A stretch of DNA of 64,000 nt from Echinostoma caproni. Lineage: Eukaryota > Platyhelminthes > Trematoda > Plagiorchiida > Echinostomatidae. Position 1 is the stretch's first letter; the number at the start of each line of letters is the position of its first letter. The DNA is taken from positions 1 to 64,000 of the forward strand of contig UZAN01039968.1 in NCBI GenBank assembly GCA_900618425.1, in the 5' to 3' direction. The notes beneath the pieces were generated by a model that worked only from the letters and a program-made list of their open reading frames with translations, was not told where the DNA came from and did no database searches. The position numbers were made by a program, and so were the translations under genes. Shown piece after piece: positions 1 to 10,370 of this stretch.

Positions 1-3000
1 ATAAAAGAAGAGAAGGAACATGACACTGACCACATTCTTACGTTAATGTTCGTTGTCTCGGGAAGCTTCATTTATTGCAACCGCAGTCTCGCACAAAACG
101 AAAATCACTCTTGGCTGCAATAGCTAAGGGACTAAATTGTAAACCTCTTATCCAAAGTGACAAAGAAAGAGCTGAACATCAGAGTTGTATGCCGAAGAAT
201 TGCAACTAAAAAGTTGATGCTATCAATCTCACTCTAGCACCATGTTACAGCTGTCTGCTGAAATCAAGAAATAGCTTCTGAAATCAACGTCCTGATGCCT
301 TTCAAAACCGGGAGAAGTTGAAACTCATTGCTAGTGTAAGAGATTACAAATAGTCTTTTATCTAATCGCTTCCTCATTATGCAGATACATGATAACACAA
401 CTTTTGTCGCATAGCACAAGCGAGTGACTTCATCCTGATAGGGAATAACATATTCAAACATGGACCAAACATTTCGGCAAGCCACTGAACCGGTCTACGT
501 CGTGCACCGATGTTGCAATCTGGACTTCCCAGTGGCAGTCTTTCAAGGGGACTGTAATACTGAAAAGAATGAAAGCATCGAAGAAGGTGATGTCTGTACC
601 TAATGACTCAAAGTTTATCTCTCTGATGCTTCCATTCCTCAACACACGCTACCTCAATCAGTCTGAGATAGCGGACTATTTTCCCCTGGCTAGAGTTCTT
701 CCGTTACTCTTCAGATTTCCAAAGCAGGGGAATCAATCTTATGGATTAAGCTACCGAACTTTTCACCACTATTACCGGCTCGGACATTTGATAGTCTAAT
801 ATTCCTTCCCACAGATTCAAGTCCGAGCGTTCGCCGAAAACTCATCGGATTTCACTATAAGATCAGGTATGGTACAAGGGTTTCCTCACTTTCCTGTGTT
901 GTTCTGGCAAACGACAAACTGAACAGTGAGTCCAATTGGGCATTCAATTTGTCCCGTAGGTTTGGATCTCTAGCTTAGCTGCCAGCTAATATCGTTGCTT
1001 TGAGCGAAAACCCGGAAAATTTACTTCCATTTCTCAACCACGTAGTTCATCTATGAAAGATGAGTGAAATAGAGGGCATTGAATCAAGGACAAAGATACC
1101 TGCAACCCCCATTCAACCATAAGAAACATAACGGAGGAAAATTATCGCTAAATAAAGTGGACATAATATGGATCTAGGGTTGTCAACTCTACCTAGTAGT
1201 TGAGCCAAAGTCGAACTCCCCGTTGGTATCAATCAGCCGAAAAGCGCATCCTTCACGCTCTTTAAGAAGATATGGATACAGGAAAGCAAGTTTCTTGAAA
1301 AAAAACTGTCTTTCAAGCGGCTAGTTATCAACTGATAACACGGCTTCTAAATCAAGTCTAATCGAGAGGAGAATATTAGGAGAATAAAATACTATAGTTA
1401 GTGAGGTTTTGAGACCAAGTACCAAACGAACAGTCATTGATTACATCAAAACTTGACGATTGTCGGTCTTTACGCAAAACCGCATATCTCATTTGCACCT
1501 GCTCTTCGCGTAAGTTTAACGCTAGTATCGAAGTGGCTTGTAGCCACATGCACAAAGATGAACACTTGTTAGACAATGAACTTCACACATCATTTTCCTT
1601 TTCATTCCACATCTCATGACCGGGCGAAAGAAAATCACTTTTGCGTGTGTGTGCAAAGACATGCGCGTACAGAACGATCAATACGGCAAATGAGTGATTT
1701 CAATGGCGCATTCCTTTTCTTCGTTTTGTTTGGTTCTTAAACGATCGTGATCGATCTGTTGATTTGATCACAATGCTCAGATTGTGGATGTGAAGAAATT
1801 TTGCTCATATCGCGTCCAACCAAGTGTGGTGCGTAATTTATTTTCGACTGTTATCGGGATAAAACAACCAGACACTAATCTCTTGAAATATCTTTGTTGA
1901 ACTAATTGGTGTGTTGTGTCCTATTCAGGTGACACGTGCATGCAAACGCACGCACGGACGGTTCATCAGATGATTGATCGACTTAGTTAAAAGTGTACGA
2001 CTACCAATTAAAACATAAGCCCACACACGCCTTAACGCTTGACCTTGGTATGTTCTTCTGAGCAGATTTACTTGTACGTTTGTGCTGACATTTCCATCCC
2101 ACCGAATTACGCGTTTCATAGGAGAACACACGTGATACGTTGCTACTTGAACAGAATCAAAACAGGTGGAATCAATTGTAAGTTGTACAGAAAAAATGTT
2201 TGCGGCACCATGAAAGCCCTATGAAAATACGCAGGCTGATATGATCGATGGCCTGTTTATAAAAACTTGAAATAACAACTGGATGTCCTTCTAAATAAAT
2301 TATAGCATGCGGTTTTTCTTCGGATATTGACTGGACCTTAGAGCTTTATCCTCACCATTTAGTATATCTCTACTTTACTTTGGAGACTGAAAATGATCTA
2401 ATGAAATTCCGCTATAGTTTACGTGTTTTCTAAGGAATAATTCGTGAATTACAGCTTGACTAAGCTGAGTATCATATGACAAGATCGTGTTGTTCCACAA
2501 ACAGGAAAATAATTTAGATCTAATCAGCTCTCTTCCGATGAATCTGCAATAGTTCTCATCGAACTTCCCATAAATTCAGTGAATGAACATTACATGTGAT
2601 GAAAGACAACCCGATGGAACACAAGTATACTGGTTATAAAGGATTTTTTCAAGTTTTACTTCAGAAAATTTATCCGACAAATTACCCAATACCGTACCAT
2701 TGAATAGGATTATCTATGTATCGGATTGTACATGGATATAAATCACATGATCAGATATTTAGTTACCTAATCGTCAGGAATATCAGCGTGGATATGCAGA
2801 GAATTTAGCACTCGAACTAAGCTGGAAAATATGTATAAAATACTAAATCTATGCCATTGGATATTAATGAAGAAAGCACACCACAGGGAAATAATTTGCC
2901 TGAAATGCTGTTTATACTCTAAACCCCTAGGCACCTTTGAATATTCATCAAGGGTTTTCCTATTTAAGTTACCCGATCTTTTTAATGCAACTGGCTCCCG

Positions 3001-4119
3001 GAATCGCATTTTGTTGCATGGGATCGCCCACGTCTGGCTGTTGGCTGTAGGATTCTTGCACAAAAACCGATTCAGTTCATTTTGCAATGTTGCTAGTCAT
3101 TTATGATCCGAAAGCCAATCTGGTCTACCTTTGTGCATACAGTTTCTAACTAAACATTTATCTCTTCTCTCTCATCAATGGCCACAATGGTATGGGCATG
3201 AAGAAGAGAGTGGAATATTGTTGGTGAGAGGTTGGCTAGATTTATGGAGACTGTCTAATCAGATGTACTTGAGGAAGTTGTATGCATGTTGACAGACGGG
3301 CGATTGTAAGCGAATTCTAAAAAAACTCAATGGAGATTCTAATAGGTCAGGTAAACTTCAAGATTAATCTAACAAACCATCAACAAGAAGCTTCATATTT
3401 TCCGATATCACCTAATTTTAATTAGCAGTTTAATCAACCATGCAGTAAAAGCAAACAGACTGTTGTTCCGCTTGCTTTCTAGAGTGATATTTGTCCCTAG
3501 AATGACGGAATTTCGAGTAGTGCAAAAGTCGCGGGTCAAATTATCGCGCCATTTCGCGTCATACATGGCTTCCCCGTTTTGGGTTCAGTGGTGAATCAAG
3601 GTCGACAAAATAATAGTAAGAAAATTGATAATGATAATATCTTTTTTGACTTTCCGTTATTTAATAAAATTCATTCGTGCGAATAATATTCTGGAATGAG
3701 GCCGCAGAAAACCGAAGGCTATCCGATAAAAACAGTAAAAAGTACGGTGACCGTTTTAGCTTTTGAACTACGAAACGAGGAGAAGATTGCTTATTCTTCT
3801 TTGACTGTTCAGCCCTACATCGCGATTCGAATACCCAGATGGTATGACAAATATTGATTCTTTCGGTAACTTGGACCCCTATGCCAATCTACAGATAATA
3901 AACAACGGTATCTTTCAGGACCAAATGGACAATAGTCCAGTCCTCTCTGAGCGTTATTGGTGAATCTACAACCGATGGAACGAAAGTCTGTGGAAACTTG
4001 GTCAACTTGGTTATAGCGCGAGTTAATCAAAAGATTATAGGGATTATATTGTATGGACTAGAAGTCCTGTATCTCCGTATCAGCATTGAAGCAACACAAG
4101 GCAAAAATACACCAGTTTG

Positions 4120-4215
4120 TCTCACTGCACGAGGAGTAGTATGGCAGTGGCCTGGTGGTAAGTAAGTGTTACAAAATATCACCCCATGGGAGGTATGTTT
4201 GACTCCCACCATCAC
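4120..4215 (+). mobile_element. tRNA-derived SINE remnant
   Basis: An A-box-like stretch (TGGCCTGGTGG, about 4150) is followed about 40 bases later by a B-box-like stretch (GTTTGACTCCC) inside a possible T arm, GGGAG...CTCCC. This spacing is that of an internal RNA polymerase III promoter. The acceptor stem is not convincing, so this is a SINE head or tRNA pseudogene rather than a working tRNA. No hammerhead core follows it. Confidence 0.4.
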
Positions 4216-5720
4216 CGTCATTAGGTGTTATATGACTGTCAAGTGATTGGCCGTTTCCTGTCTCTTGCACGTTGTATTATTCTATATCCAACAAAAGAAA
4301 GTAAAAATGAAAAAAAGAAAAATCTGCTTTTGCTTCAGCCTATTATTCCTTTACATTCCAATTAGTATATTGTATTGCTTATAACATTTAAGTAGCTGAA
4401 ATATAAAGGTATATAAATTGACGATTTGTAGCATTTCTCGATACATTGTATGAGTAAAGTTGGAGACAACAGCTTCTAATAACACCTGTGGTTTAACTTA
4501 TTTCCAAGGAAGAAAAAGTGTAGCAGTACCGCATGCATGTTTCGGAGATATGTCTTTTCAGTTTTCCAAGGTTACCTTCCATAGGGATACCAAATTGTTT
4601 CAGAGAAACAAAACAGTGTGCCAGTTCTAAGAAATTGGAGGAAAAAGTTTTGTCCGTCCAAATAAAATTGTGGAGAGTTGTCGAATGAGATTGAACTAAT
4701 TGAGCAGTACTATTGAGGTCAATTTACGCACAGTGCGGATAGAGTACACCACAGCCGTCTGTTTGAAGGAAAACACAAATTCTAACTCCGTTTCGCTCTA
4801 CCTTCGTATAATTGTTTAAATCTTAACTCAATCATCCCAGTTCCAACATACATGGAAAGGTAACAATCCAAGATGTATTCCATTTAAGTCAAAACAATTT
4901 ATGATTATTGAAACATAAAAATACCCTAATTATTGATGAATACCCGCTTTGAATTTGTTTTATTTTCTTTTTACTGTAGCGTAATTTCTGTCTTTGTGAA
5001 CAAGAGTTCAAAGTACGCCTAATAGGTCTGCTTATTTTAATATACTATTTCATGTACATACGTACCACGCAGAACACCTGAGTGCTTTACGAAAAATTTG
5101 GGAACATGCATAAAAATAACTTAAACTTTATTATTTTTAATTGGTGTCGAACTCAGGAGGGACTGTCGGGAATGGAAATTGAGCGGGTCAAGCAAGGCAT
5201 AAATAAACACTTGGTGAACATGCTCATCGATGTACTGCAAAATCGGTCCTACTTGGTTCCCATTTTGCTCGGGTCTCATAATTTATTTTTAATTAATACC
5301 GCAGGAAATCTATTACCACCCCTTCTCTACTTGTGCTGAGATCGTTGTAGGCGCATTAAACAGAACGTTGAAAGTAACCACATGGGTTATCGCGGTCAAG
5401 CTTACCAAATCCTGTTAGTTTATTCGAAAATGTAAGGAAAGGAATTCGTTAAGTAGTGGATTTCGCCCTGTAAGGATCAAAAGAAGTGTTGACTGAAATT
5501 CTAGGAAACATTGAATAGCTTTTGGACCTGATCGCTCGAGCTTCATCAGGATTGTGAATCCATCTAGTCAACTGAGAAGCGAACCCAGTGAACCGTAAGC
5601 ATATCTACCCGATTTTCCTACTAGGCAGCTGGTTCGGCCGTTTTACCTTTTGTCTATACACGATATAGCACAACCCACCATTAGGCGCTTGATGCAAGCA
5701 TCGCAGCCCAATCGTCTTAG

Positions 5721-5885
5721 CAAGAACTTGCAGGATTACGACTCGACTGGGAAGATTATGAAAAAGACTGCTTTTTATTTGATGGTCGTGGAGGATTTTA
5801 TTCTATTGAGACTAAATTTAATTGCGAGGACTCAACGGCTGATCCTCACAAGTTCGTGTTTCAGCCATTTCCGTTACTATGTTAA
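5721..5885 (+). other. coding-like open stretch, unrecognised
   Basis: A 55-codon open stretch follows a possible splice acceptor (CTTGCAG at 5727-5733). It has a protein-like composition rich in D, E, F and G (for example LDWEDYEKDCFLF and FDGRGGFYSIETKF). It ends at TAA 5883-5885. No start codon or partner exon was found and I recognise no family. It could be an exon, a retroelement fragment or chance. Confidence 0.2.
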
Positions 5886-6439
5886 TACAGCGAACTGGTT
5901 TGGCCTTACCAGTCTATTTTGCACCATCCGTTGAGCTTTGTGCGTATGTTATTATGAATGTACGCAATCGGCGGAACTACAGCAAAAAAATCAATGGAAC
6001 TTATTTGTGACGCTTGTTGCATTACTCATGTTTGGCTCCCATGGAGTCAAATTAAATTCATTCGCAAAAGATATTTTTTCTTATTAGAAATGTCGCGTAA
6101 TAGAGTAATATAGTCAACTGTTTGTCAAATAAATATGACATGATAACCGGTAACATTAAAGTCCATGCATAGCTGCTATTAAAACTTAATAAATAGCCCC
6201 CTGAAAAAGTGGATTGATTCGTTTATTACCCAAAGTGATAAAAAAATTGGCAAGAGAGTTAGTGATGCATTTGTAGGCTGGATTTAATTTCACGTATGAG
6301 ACTTTTCCATAGATCAAGGCAGATGAAGATGATCACTACTGCGAATGATTAGACGAGCAGACAAGTTTTCGAGCCATCGCCAATCAACAATCTTTGATAG
6401 TAATTACATAATTAGACAAAAACCTAAATAGCCTCATTT

Positions 6440-7690
6440 GTTTCATGATCTTAAAAGAGTCCCAATTGGCGCTCCTGACTACTGTACCACTCTTCTTCAT
6501 CCCAGGATATACTGCAAACCTAACCATAATCTTCATACGCGACTCACCTCTCATAAATTACAAAAAAGAAATCGTTCCCTTGAAATTTGTTCAGGATCCG
6601 GTACATAGTCTCTTCCACAGACTTTTATATTTTCTCCAATAATCAACTCTCTTTGTCATGCGAACACCTTACTGGTGATCTCAACTTCTGCTATGACCAA
6701 TGTTGTCCTGTTGAAACCACTTACATTCTAACTGACAGGTTTTCCTCACCCCTCCTTAAGCGACTCGGTTGTGCTAAAAAGACGACTTACATGACCGGCA
6801 GGCATACCAGTGAAAAAGAATGGTCTGTGTTGATTAGAGCAGGGGTAAGATGCCTTAACGGAAAGTACGTTGAGACTGTTTTGGGTAATAAAAGCTGTCG
6901 TGAGATGTAGACTACCCTGAGAAAGCTCTGTAGCTCTTGCATCAAGTTCTGTTCCAATTCGCTTCACCGATTCGCTTCTGGGTTTACCACAAGCTCCGCT
7001 TCACCTCCTATTCCAACCCACGAGGCAATAAACACTCCTTACCCGGATGAGCTCCTCTAAGTCTTGAGGGGACTCAAGACCAATAAAGTTCATGTTCATG
7101 ATCGGTTAGTACCTCATTTGTTAAACAGATGCGCCGATGAGCTTGCAACACCTATTGCAGAATTGTTCATGTAATGTTTATAATCCGGAAAGTTTGTTGG
7201 AGGTCATCCTGGATTGGACCAATCCCAAAGAAAGTATCGTCAGAGTACTGTCCAATTGCCTGCTCATCTGTGTTGCTGAAAGCTTTTGAAAATGTTTTGC
7301 TGCACCGCATGTAAATCCCACGATCCTTTAGAGTTTGCCTTTAAATCCCATCTACCCATACCAGACAATATTGCTCATATTGTTCACTTCACTGCATCTG
7401 TTTTAGACAAAGATGAAGGTACCGCTCTTTTACCTTTTTTCATTTTACAAGCGCCTTTGACTCTCTCGACTGAACAGTGCTCATCGAACGTCTTTGTGAG
7501 TTTGGCCTGATACCTGGAGTCTTGATTGTTCTAATCTACTACTTCTCCAGTAGGATCTACTTTACTTTATTCACAGGCAAACAGTTGTCTTCTATCAAGA
7601 CTGATGCGGGTGTAAAAAGGACAGCCACGATCACTATGTTCGTAAAATCAATTTGTCAAAACCATACTGCTGCACCGGCCTAAGGTCAGT
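6440..7690 (+). mobile_element. Decayed non-LTR (LINE) reverse transcriptase fragment
   Basis: Pieces of a LINE reverse transcriptase appear in all three plus frames. Around 7110-7180 there is LLNRCADELATPIAELFM, resembling the 'LK..ADELA.PLA.LF' segment before RT motif 1. Around 7225-7300 there is SSEYCPIACSSVLLKAFENV, matching the 'YRPI.L.SV..K..E' region. Around 7450-7500 there is FTSAFDSLD, the RT catalytic box A (first aspartate). Many frameshifts and stops separate them, so the copy is dead. Clade is probably CR1-like by motif style, but too little is intact to be sure. The 6587-6910 stretch upstream may be its endonuclease-RT linker, which is inference. Confidence 0.6.
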
Positions 7691-8729
7691 AACATTGTGG
7701 AACAGATACACCAGTTTGACCCATCCTTGACTGGTCCATCCGGACGCAGTCCCCAACATCAACTATCACAATAACTGTCTGAGTATTTACACTACGGATT
7801 ATTACGCGAGGTTATATCTACGTGTTCGATTGTGTACCGTATTGGCCTTATGAGAAGTGCCGAACAAAAACAGATCTGCTTTTGCCACTTTCACACTTCT
7901 CTGAAGTTTCACATTCACTTAACACTTTTCTAACGAATATATGCCATTCATGCTTAATGTTTGAAGGCGTACACTGGGAATACATTAATGTTTTCAGTTT
8001 TGACTGTAGTTTAATTTATACTGATTTGATTTAACAAACCCTTCTTTGTAGTTCATGTGTGACCCATAAATGAGCACCCAGAGAAGTAGACATACTTCCT
8101 CGGCTATCAATAGCAATGAACAAGTGCCTTTTTGTTTTTTGGAGGTCCATATCTTTGGTTAACCGCATCGATAATATGATTATGAGATCATCAGCTGCTT
8201 CCATTGCTACCAAAATCTTGGTGATGATCCACAAAGCAAATGATTCATAGCCCTCCAATCTTCATCCTGAATCAAGCGAAGTAACTGAAAACGTCGTAGT
8301 GATTAAAACGGATGGAATTCAAGGCGTCGTTGTATTTAACCTATGAAAATCATTAATTCGTAATGCAATACGGCGGTATTTTTCAGGGATGTCAGATTTC
8401 ATATATTCATTTTTACGAAAGGGGTTGAAGCTAATGTGCACTTACAAACCAACATCTGCCTGGTGATGAGAAACGCTTGATGTGCCTCACCCTGAAGGCA
8501 GAAAAATGGCTCCTTAACCTCACAGAAACAAAATGTTAAATGGATTGAATGACAAACTTTAGACTGGTCTCAACACCCGTATGAACACAATGTAAACGGG
8601 TATTCCGGGACATCGTTCAAGCGATAAATAGGACCTACCTGAGGGTGGTGCTCAAAGCCCCACATAAAGCAGAGATTAGTAAATACAGTCTGGAACGCAA
8701 ACTAACTTGCAAACACCGCCCTAAAATGT
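7690..8729. other. no supported gene
   Basis: Short unrelated open frames only. The stretch at 8031-8258 may be more LINE debris following the RT fragment, but no motif supports this. Confidence 0.4.
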
Positions 8730-8955
8730 TAGAGTATCAAGCTTGGATTAGCCCATTCGATTGTTCAGAGACACCAGGCACTCTTGATGATCTTGGGTAT
8801 GGGTTTCACTTCTTTGTTGTCGGTTATCACAAATATTTCTATCGCACTTAAATGCATTCAACTATTGGGGAATTAACCATCTCTCACATCCAAGACCATC
8901 AGGAGTGCCTGGGTCCTCTGAAGAATCAAATGGGATAATCTAAGCTTGATACTCT
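8730..8955. repeat. Fold-back inverted repeat, arms of about 73 bp
   Basis: The left arm 8730-8802 and right arm 8883-8955 are reverse complements at roughly 85% by eye, both beginning TAGAGTATCAAGCTT when read inward. The 80-base spacer carries a copy of a repeat tail (GTCGGTTATCACAAATATTT, 8819-8838) that recurs after the hammerhead at 9124, at 39 kb and, more diverged, at 41 kb. No open frame is needed to explain it. It could be a small fold-back element or two SINE-related copies in opposite orientation. The nearby SINE at 8.98 kb lies just outside the right arm. Confidence 0.75.
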
Positions 8956-9021
8956 AAATTGATTCAGCCATTGGTACAAGGTGATGACCGTCGACCGTGC
9001 ACCTTAGAGGTTAGAGTTTGA

Positions 9022-9100
9022 AGTCCCAACCAGAAGATTTGCGGTTCCAGTCCTAGCTGGAACACAAAAAGTGCGCACTGCTGACGAGTCCCAACCAGAA
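9022..9100 (+). repeat. 14-bp direct repeat within the ribozyme SINE
   Basis: AGTCCCAACCAGAA occurs exactly at 9022-9035 and again at 9087-9100, 65 bases apart. The second copy is the stem II region of the hammerhead. The first copy is followed by GA rather than the CGAAA core. It may be the relic of a second, partly overwritten ribozyme unit. Confidence 0.8.
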
Positions 9101-9119
9101 CGAAATAGCTGTCCAGTGC
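9075..9119 (+). ncRNA. Hammerhead ribozyme, type I, minimal stem III
   Basis: Stem I is GCACTG (9075-9080) with CAGTGC (9114-9119), six perfect pairs. The core CTGACGA (9081-9087) fits the consensus CUGANGA, where the fifth base is free. Stem II is GTCC (9088-9091) with GAAC (9098-9101), loop CAACCA, with one C-A mismatch. GAAA follows at 9102-9105. Stem III is the self-complementary ATAGCTGT (9105-9112) with almost no loop. The cleavage triplet is GTC (9111-9113), so cleavage is expected after C9113. Stem I may continue past an internal loop (CAAAAAG near 9064 against CTTTG 9121-9125), as tertiary contacts in natural hammerheads require. All invariant core bases are present; activity is inferred. 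Confidence 0.8.
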
Positions 9120-9588
9120 TCTTTGTCGGTTATCACACATATCTCCATCACAATCAATTGCTGTGAAATCTCCATTATTTAGTCGTTTTGCCAGGCAAAT
9201 CAAAATAGCATGTCAAAACTTCAAGGAGTAAACCGCAAAATTCAAAGAAACTTCGAAAATTACAGCGAACTTCTTCTATTGGTTTTCAGGTATTGTATTA
9301 CTGTCGAGAGGTACTATTCACAGTTGTGAGCAGTAGGTAACATAGTTGATGATTCATTTCAACGACAAAAAATCAACAAGATCACCGAGAGCAAATTGCT
9401 ATATCTCAAAGAATAACTATCGATTGTTACATTCACGGCCAGGAACTGCGATGTTATGTTTCTGATGAGATTTGCGTGTTATGTATACCAAATTAATAAT
9501 TACCATCTGCAATCCTCAATAGAAAACTGTCCTCGACCGAACATCGCTTTTTAGAATTATAAAAACTGGTTCCGCCTCCAGGATCAGG

Positions 9589-10304
9589 ATGAAGGTTCCG
9601 CGGCCTGAGGCTCTCGAGGATGGAGACTCGCGGAAGTTCCTGGAGGAGTTTGAGGACGTCGCGGAGCTGGCGGGGATACGGTCAGACAGGGGTAGGTTGA
9701 CGGCCCTCCAAGCGCCTCTGAAGGACCGGTAGTGGGCGGTACTGGATGCGGTGCGAAGAGGCCCGGAGAAGATGGAGTGGGTCGCCAAGAAGGACGCCCT
9801 GATCGCGGGTTTCGACACCCCGGCCGACCACCAGAAGGCGTTGCGAAGCTTTCAGACGGCGCAGTTTGGAGTTATCGCGGGCCCCTGTCGGACGCCGTGG
9901 ACGTGCGCACCCTGTTAGATCGAGCACTACCAAATTTGATCAACGCTGCTCGGTTAAAGCTATTACTGGATCGTCTCGTGGAGGGCCTGCCGGACAATCT
10001 TCGGGAAAAGGCACGAATAGTCAAGGCAAGGCGTGCCATGGATTTATTTACGCTGGCTGAGGCCATGAGGCAGGTAACTGATCATAAAGTTTCGACTTTG
10101 CGGACTCACAAAGTCCCGAAAGGACAGACGCCAGAAGATGTTACGGAAGCCCTGAAAAAGCTGATAGAAGAAGTGGCGGCACTGAAGTTAAACTGCGGAG
10201 TAAGAAAGAACAGGAGTGTGTGCTTTCAGTGTGGCAAGCTGGGCTGTTGGCAGAAGAATTGCCTAGAAGGACACGATAAACATTCTCTCCACAAAATAGT
10301 TTAG
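9589..10304 (+). pseudogene. gag: Gypsy Gag (broken)
   Basis: Gag packages the retrotransposon RNA into particles. A start ATG at 9589 opens a charged helical region (begins MKVPRPEALEDG). It has an in-frame TAG at about 9730 and then shifts frame near 9860. The frame covering 9873-10304 continues with a leucine-rich helical domain and a zinc-knuckle region at 10221-10262. The knuckle reads CFQCGKLGCWQKNC, i.e. CX2CX4CX4C: the usual histidine of the CX2CX4HX4C knuckle is a cysteine. Base composition is much richer in G and C than the flanks, at least in the first 350 bases. It is not a working gene because of the stop and frameshift. Confidence 0.75.
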
Positions 10305-10370
10305 GCAAAACACGCCCGCCTTCCCAAACAAGGCTATAATAAGAGCAGTAGAGCAGTAGAGCGGTGCAAC

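Larger units (their letters stand above)
1..6440. other. gene-poor left flank
   Basis: Apart from the two entries at 4.12 and 5.72 kb I see no supported gene. The open frames are short, overlap on both strands and lack splice-supported partners or recognisable motifs. The sequence is AT-rich with short A and T runs, as expected for intergenic or long-intron DNA. Confidence 0.5.
8975..9160 (+). mobile_element. SINE with tRNA-type promoter and hammerhead ribozyme
   Basis: In order: an A-box-like stretch (CCTTAGAGGTTAG, about 9002-9014), a B box (GGTTCCAGTCC, 9043-9053), a hammerhead ribozyme (9075-9119) and a tail (GTCGGTTATCACACATAT, from 9125) shared with other loci in the window. The A-to-B spacing of about 42 bases fits an RNA polymerase III internal promoter. 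Promoter plus hammerhead is the architecture reported for the schistosome Sm-alpha SINE-like family (established knowledge). Penelope-like elements also carry hammerheads, but the tRNA-like boxes favour a SINE. Exact ends and target duplications are not clear. Confidence 0.65.

Noticed and set aside
2767..3106. Overlapping frames of about 91-106 codons on both strands
   Set aside because: Opposite-strand overlap with no motif, splice partner or recognisable family.
9455..9480. CTGATGAG as another hammerhead core
   Set aside because: No GAAA follows a plausible stem II and no stem I partner exists.
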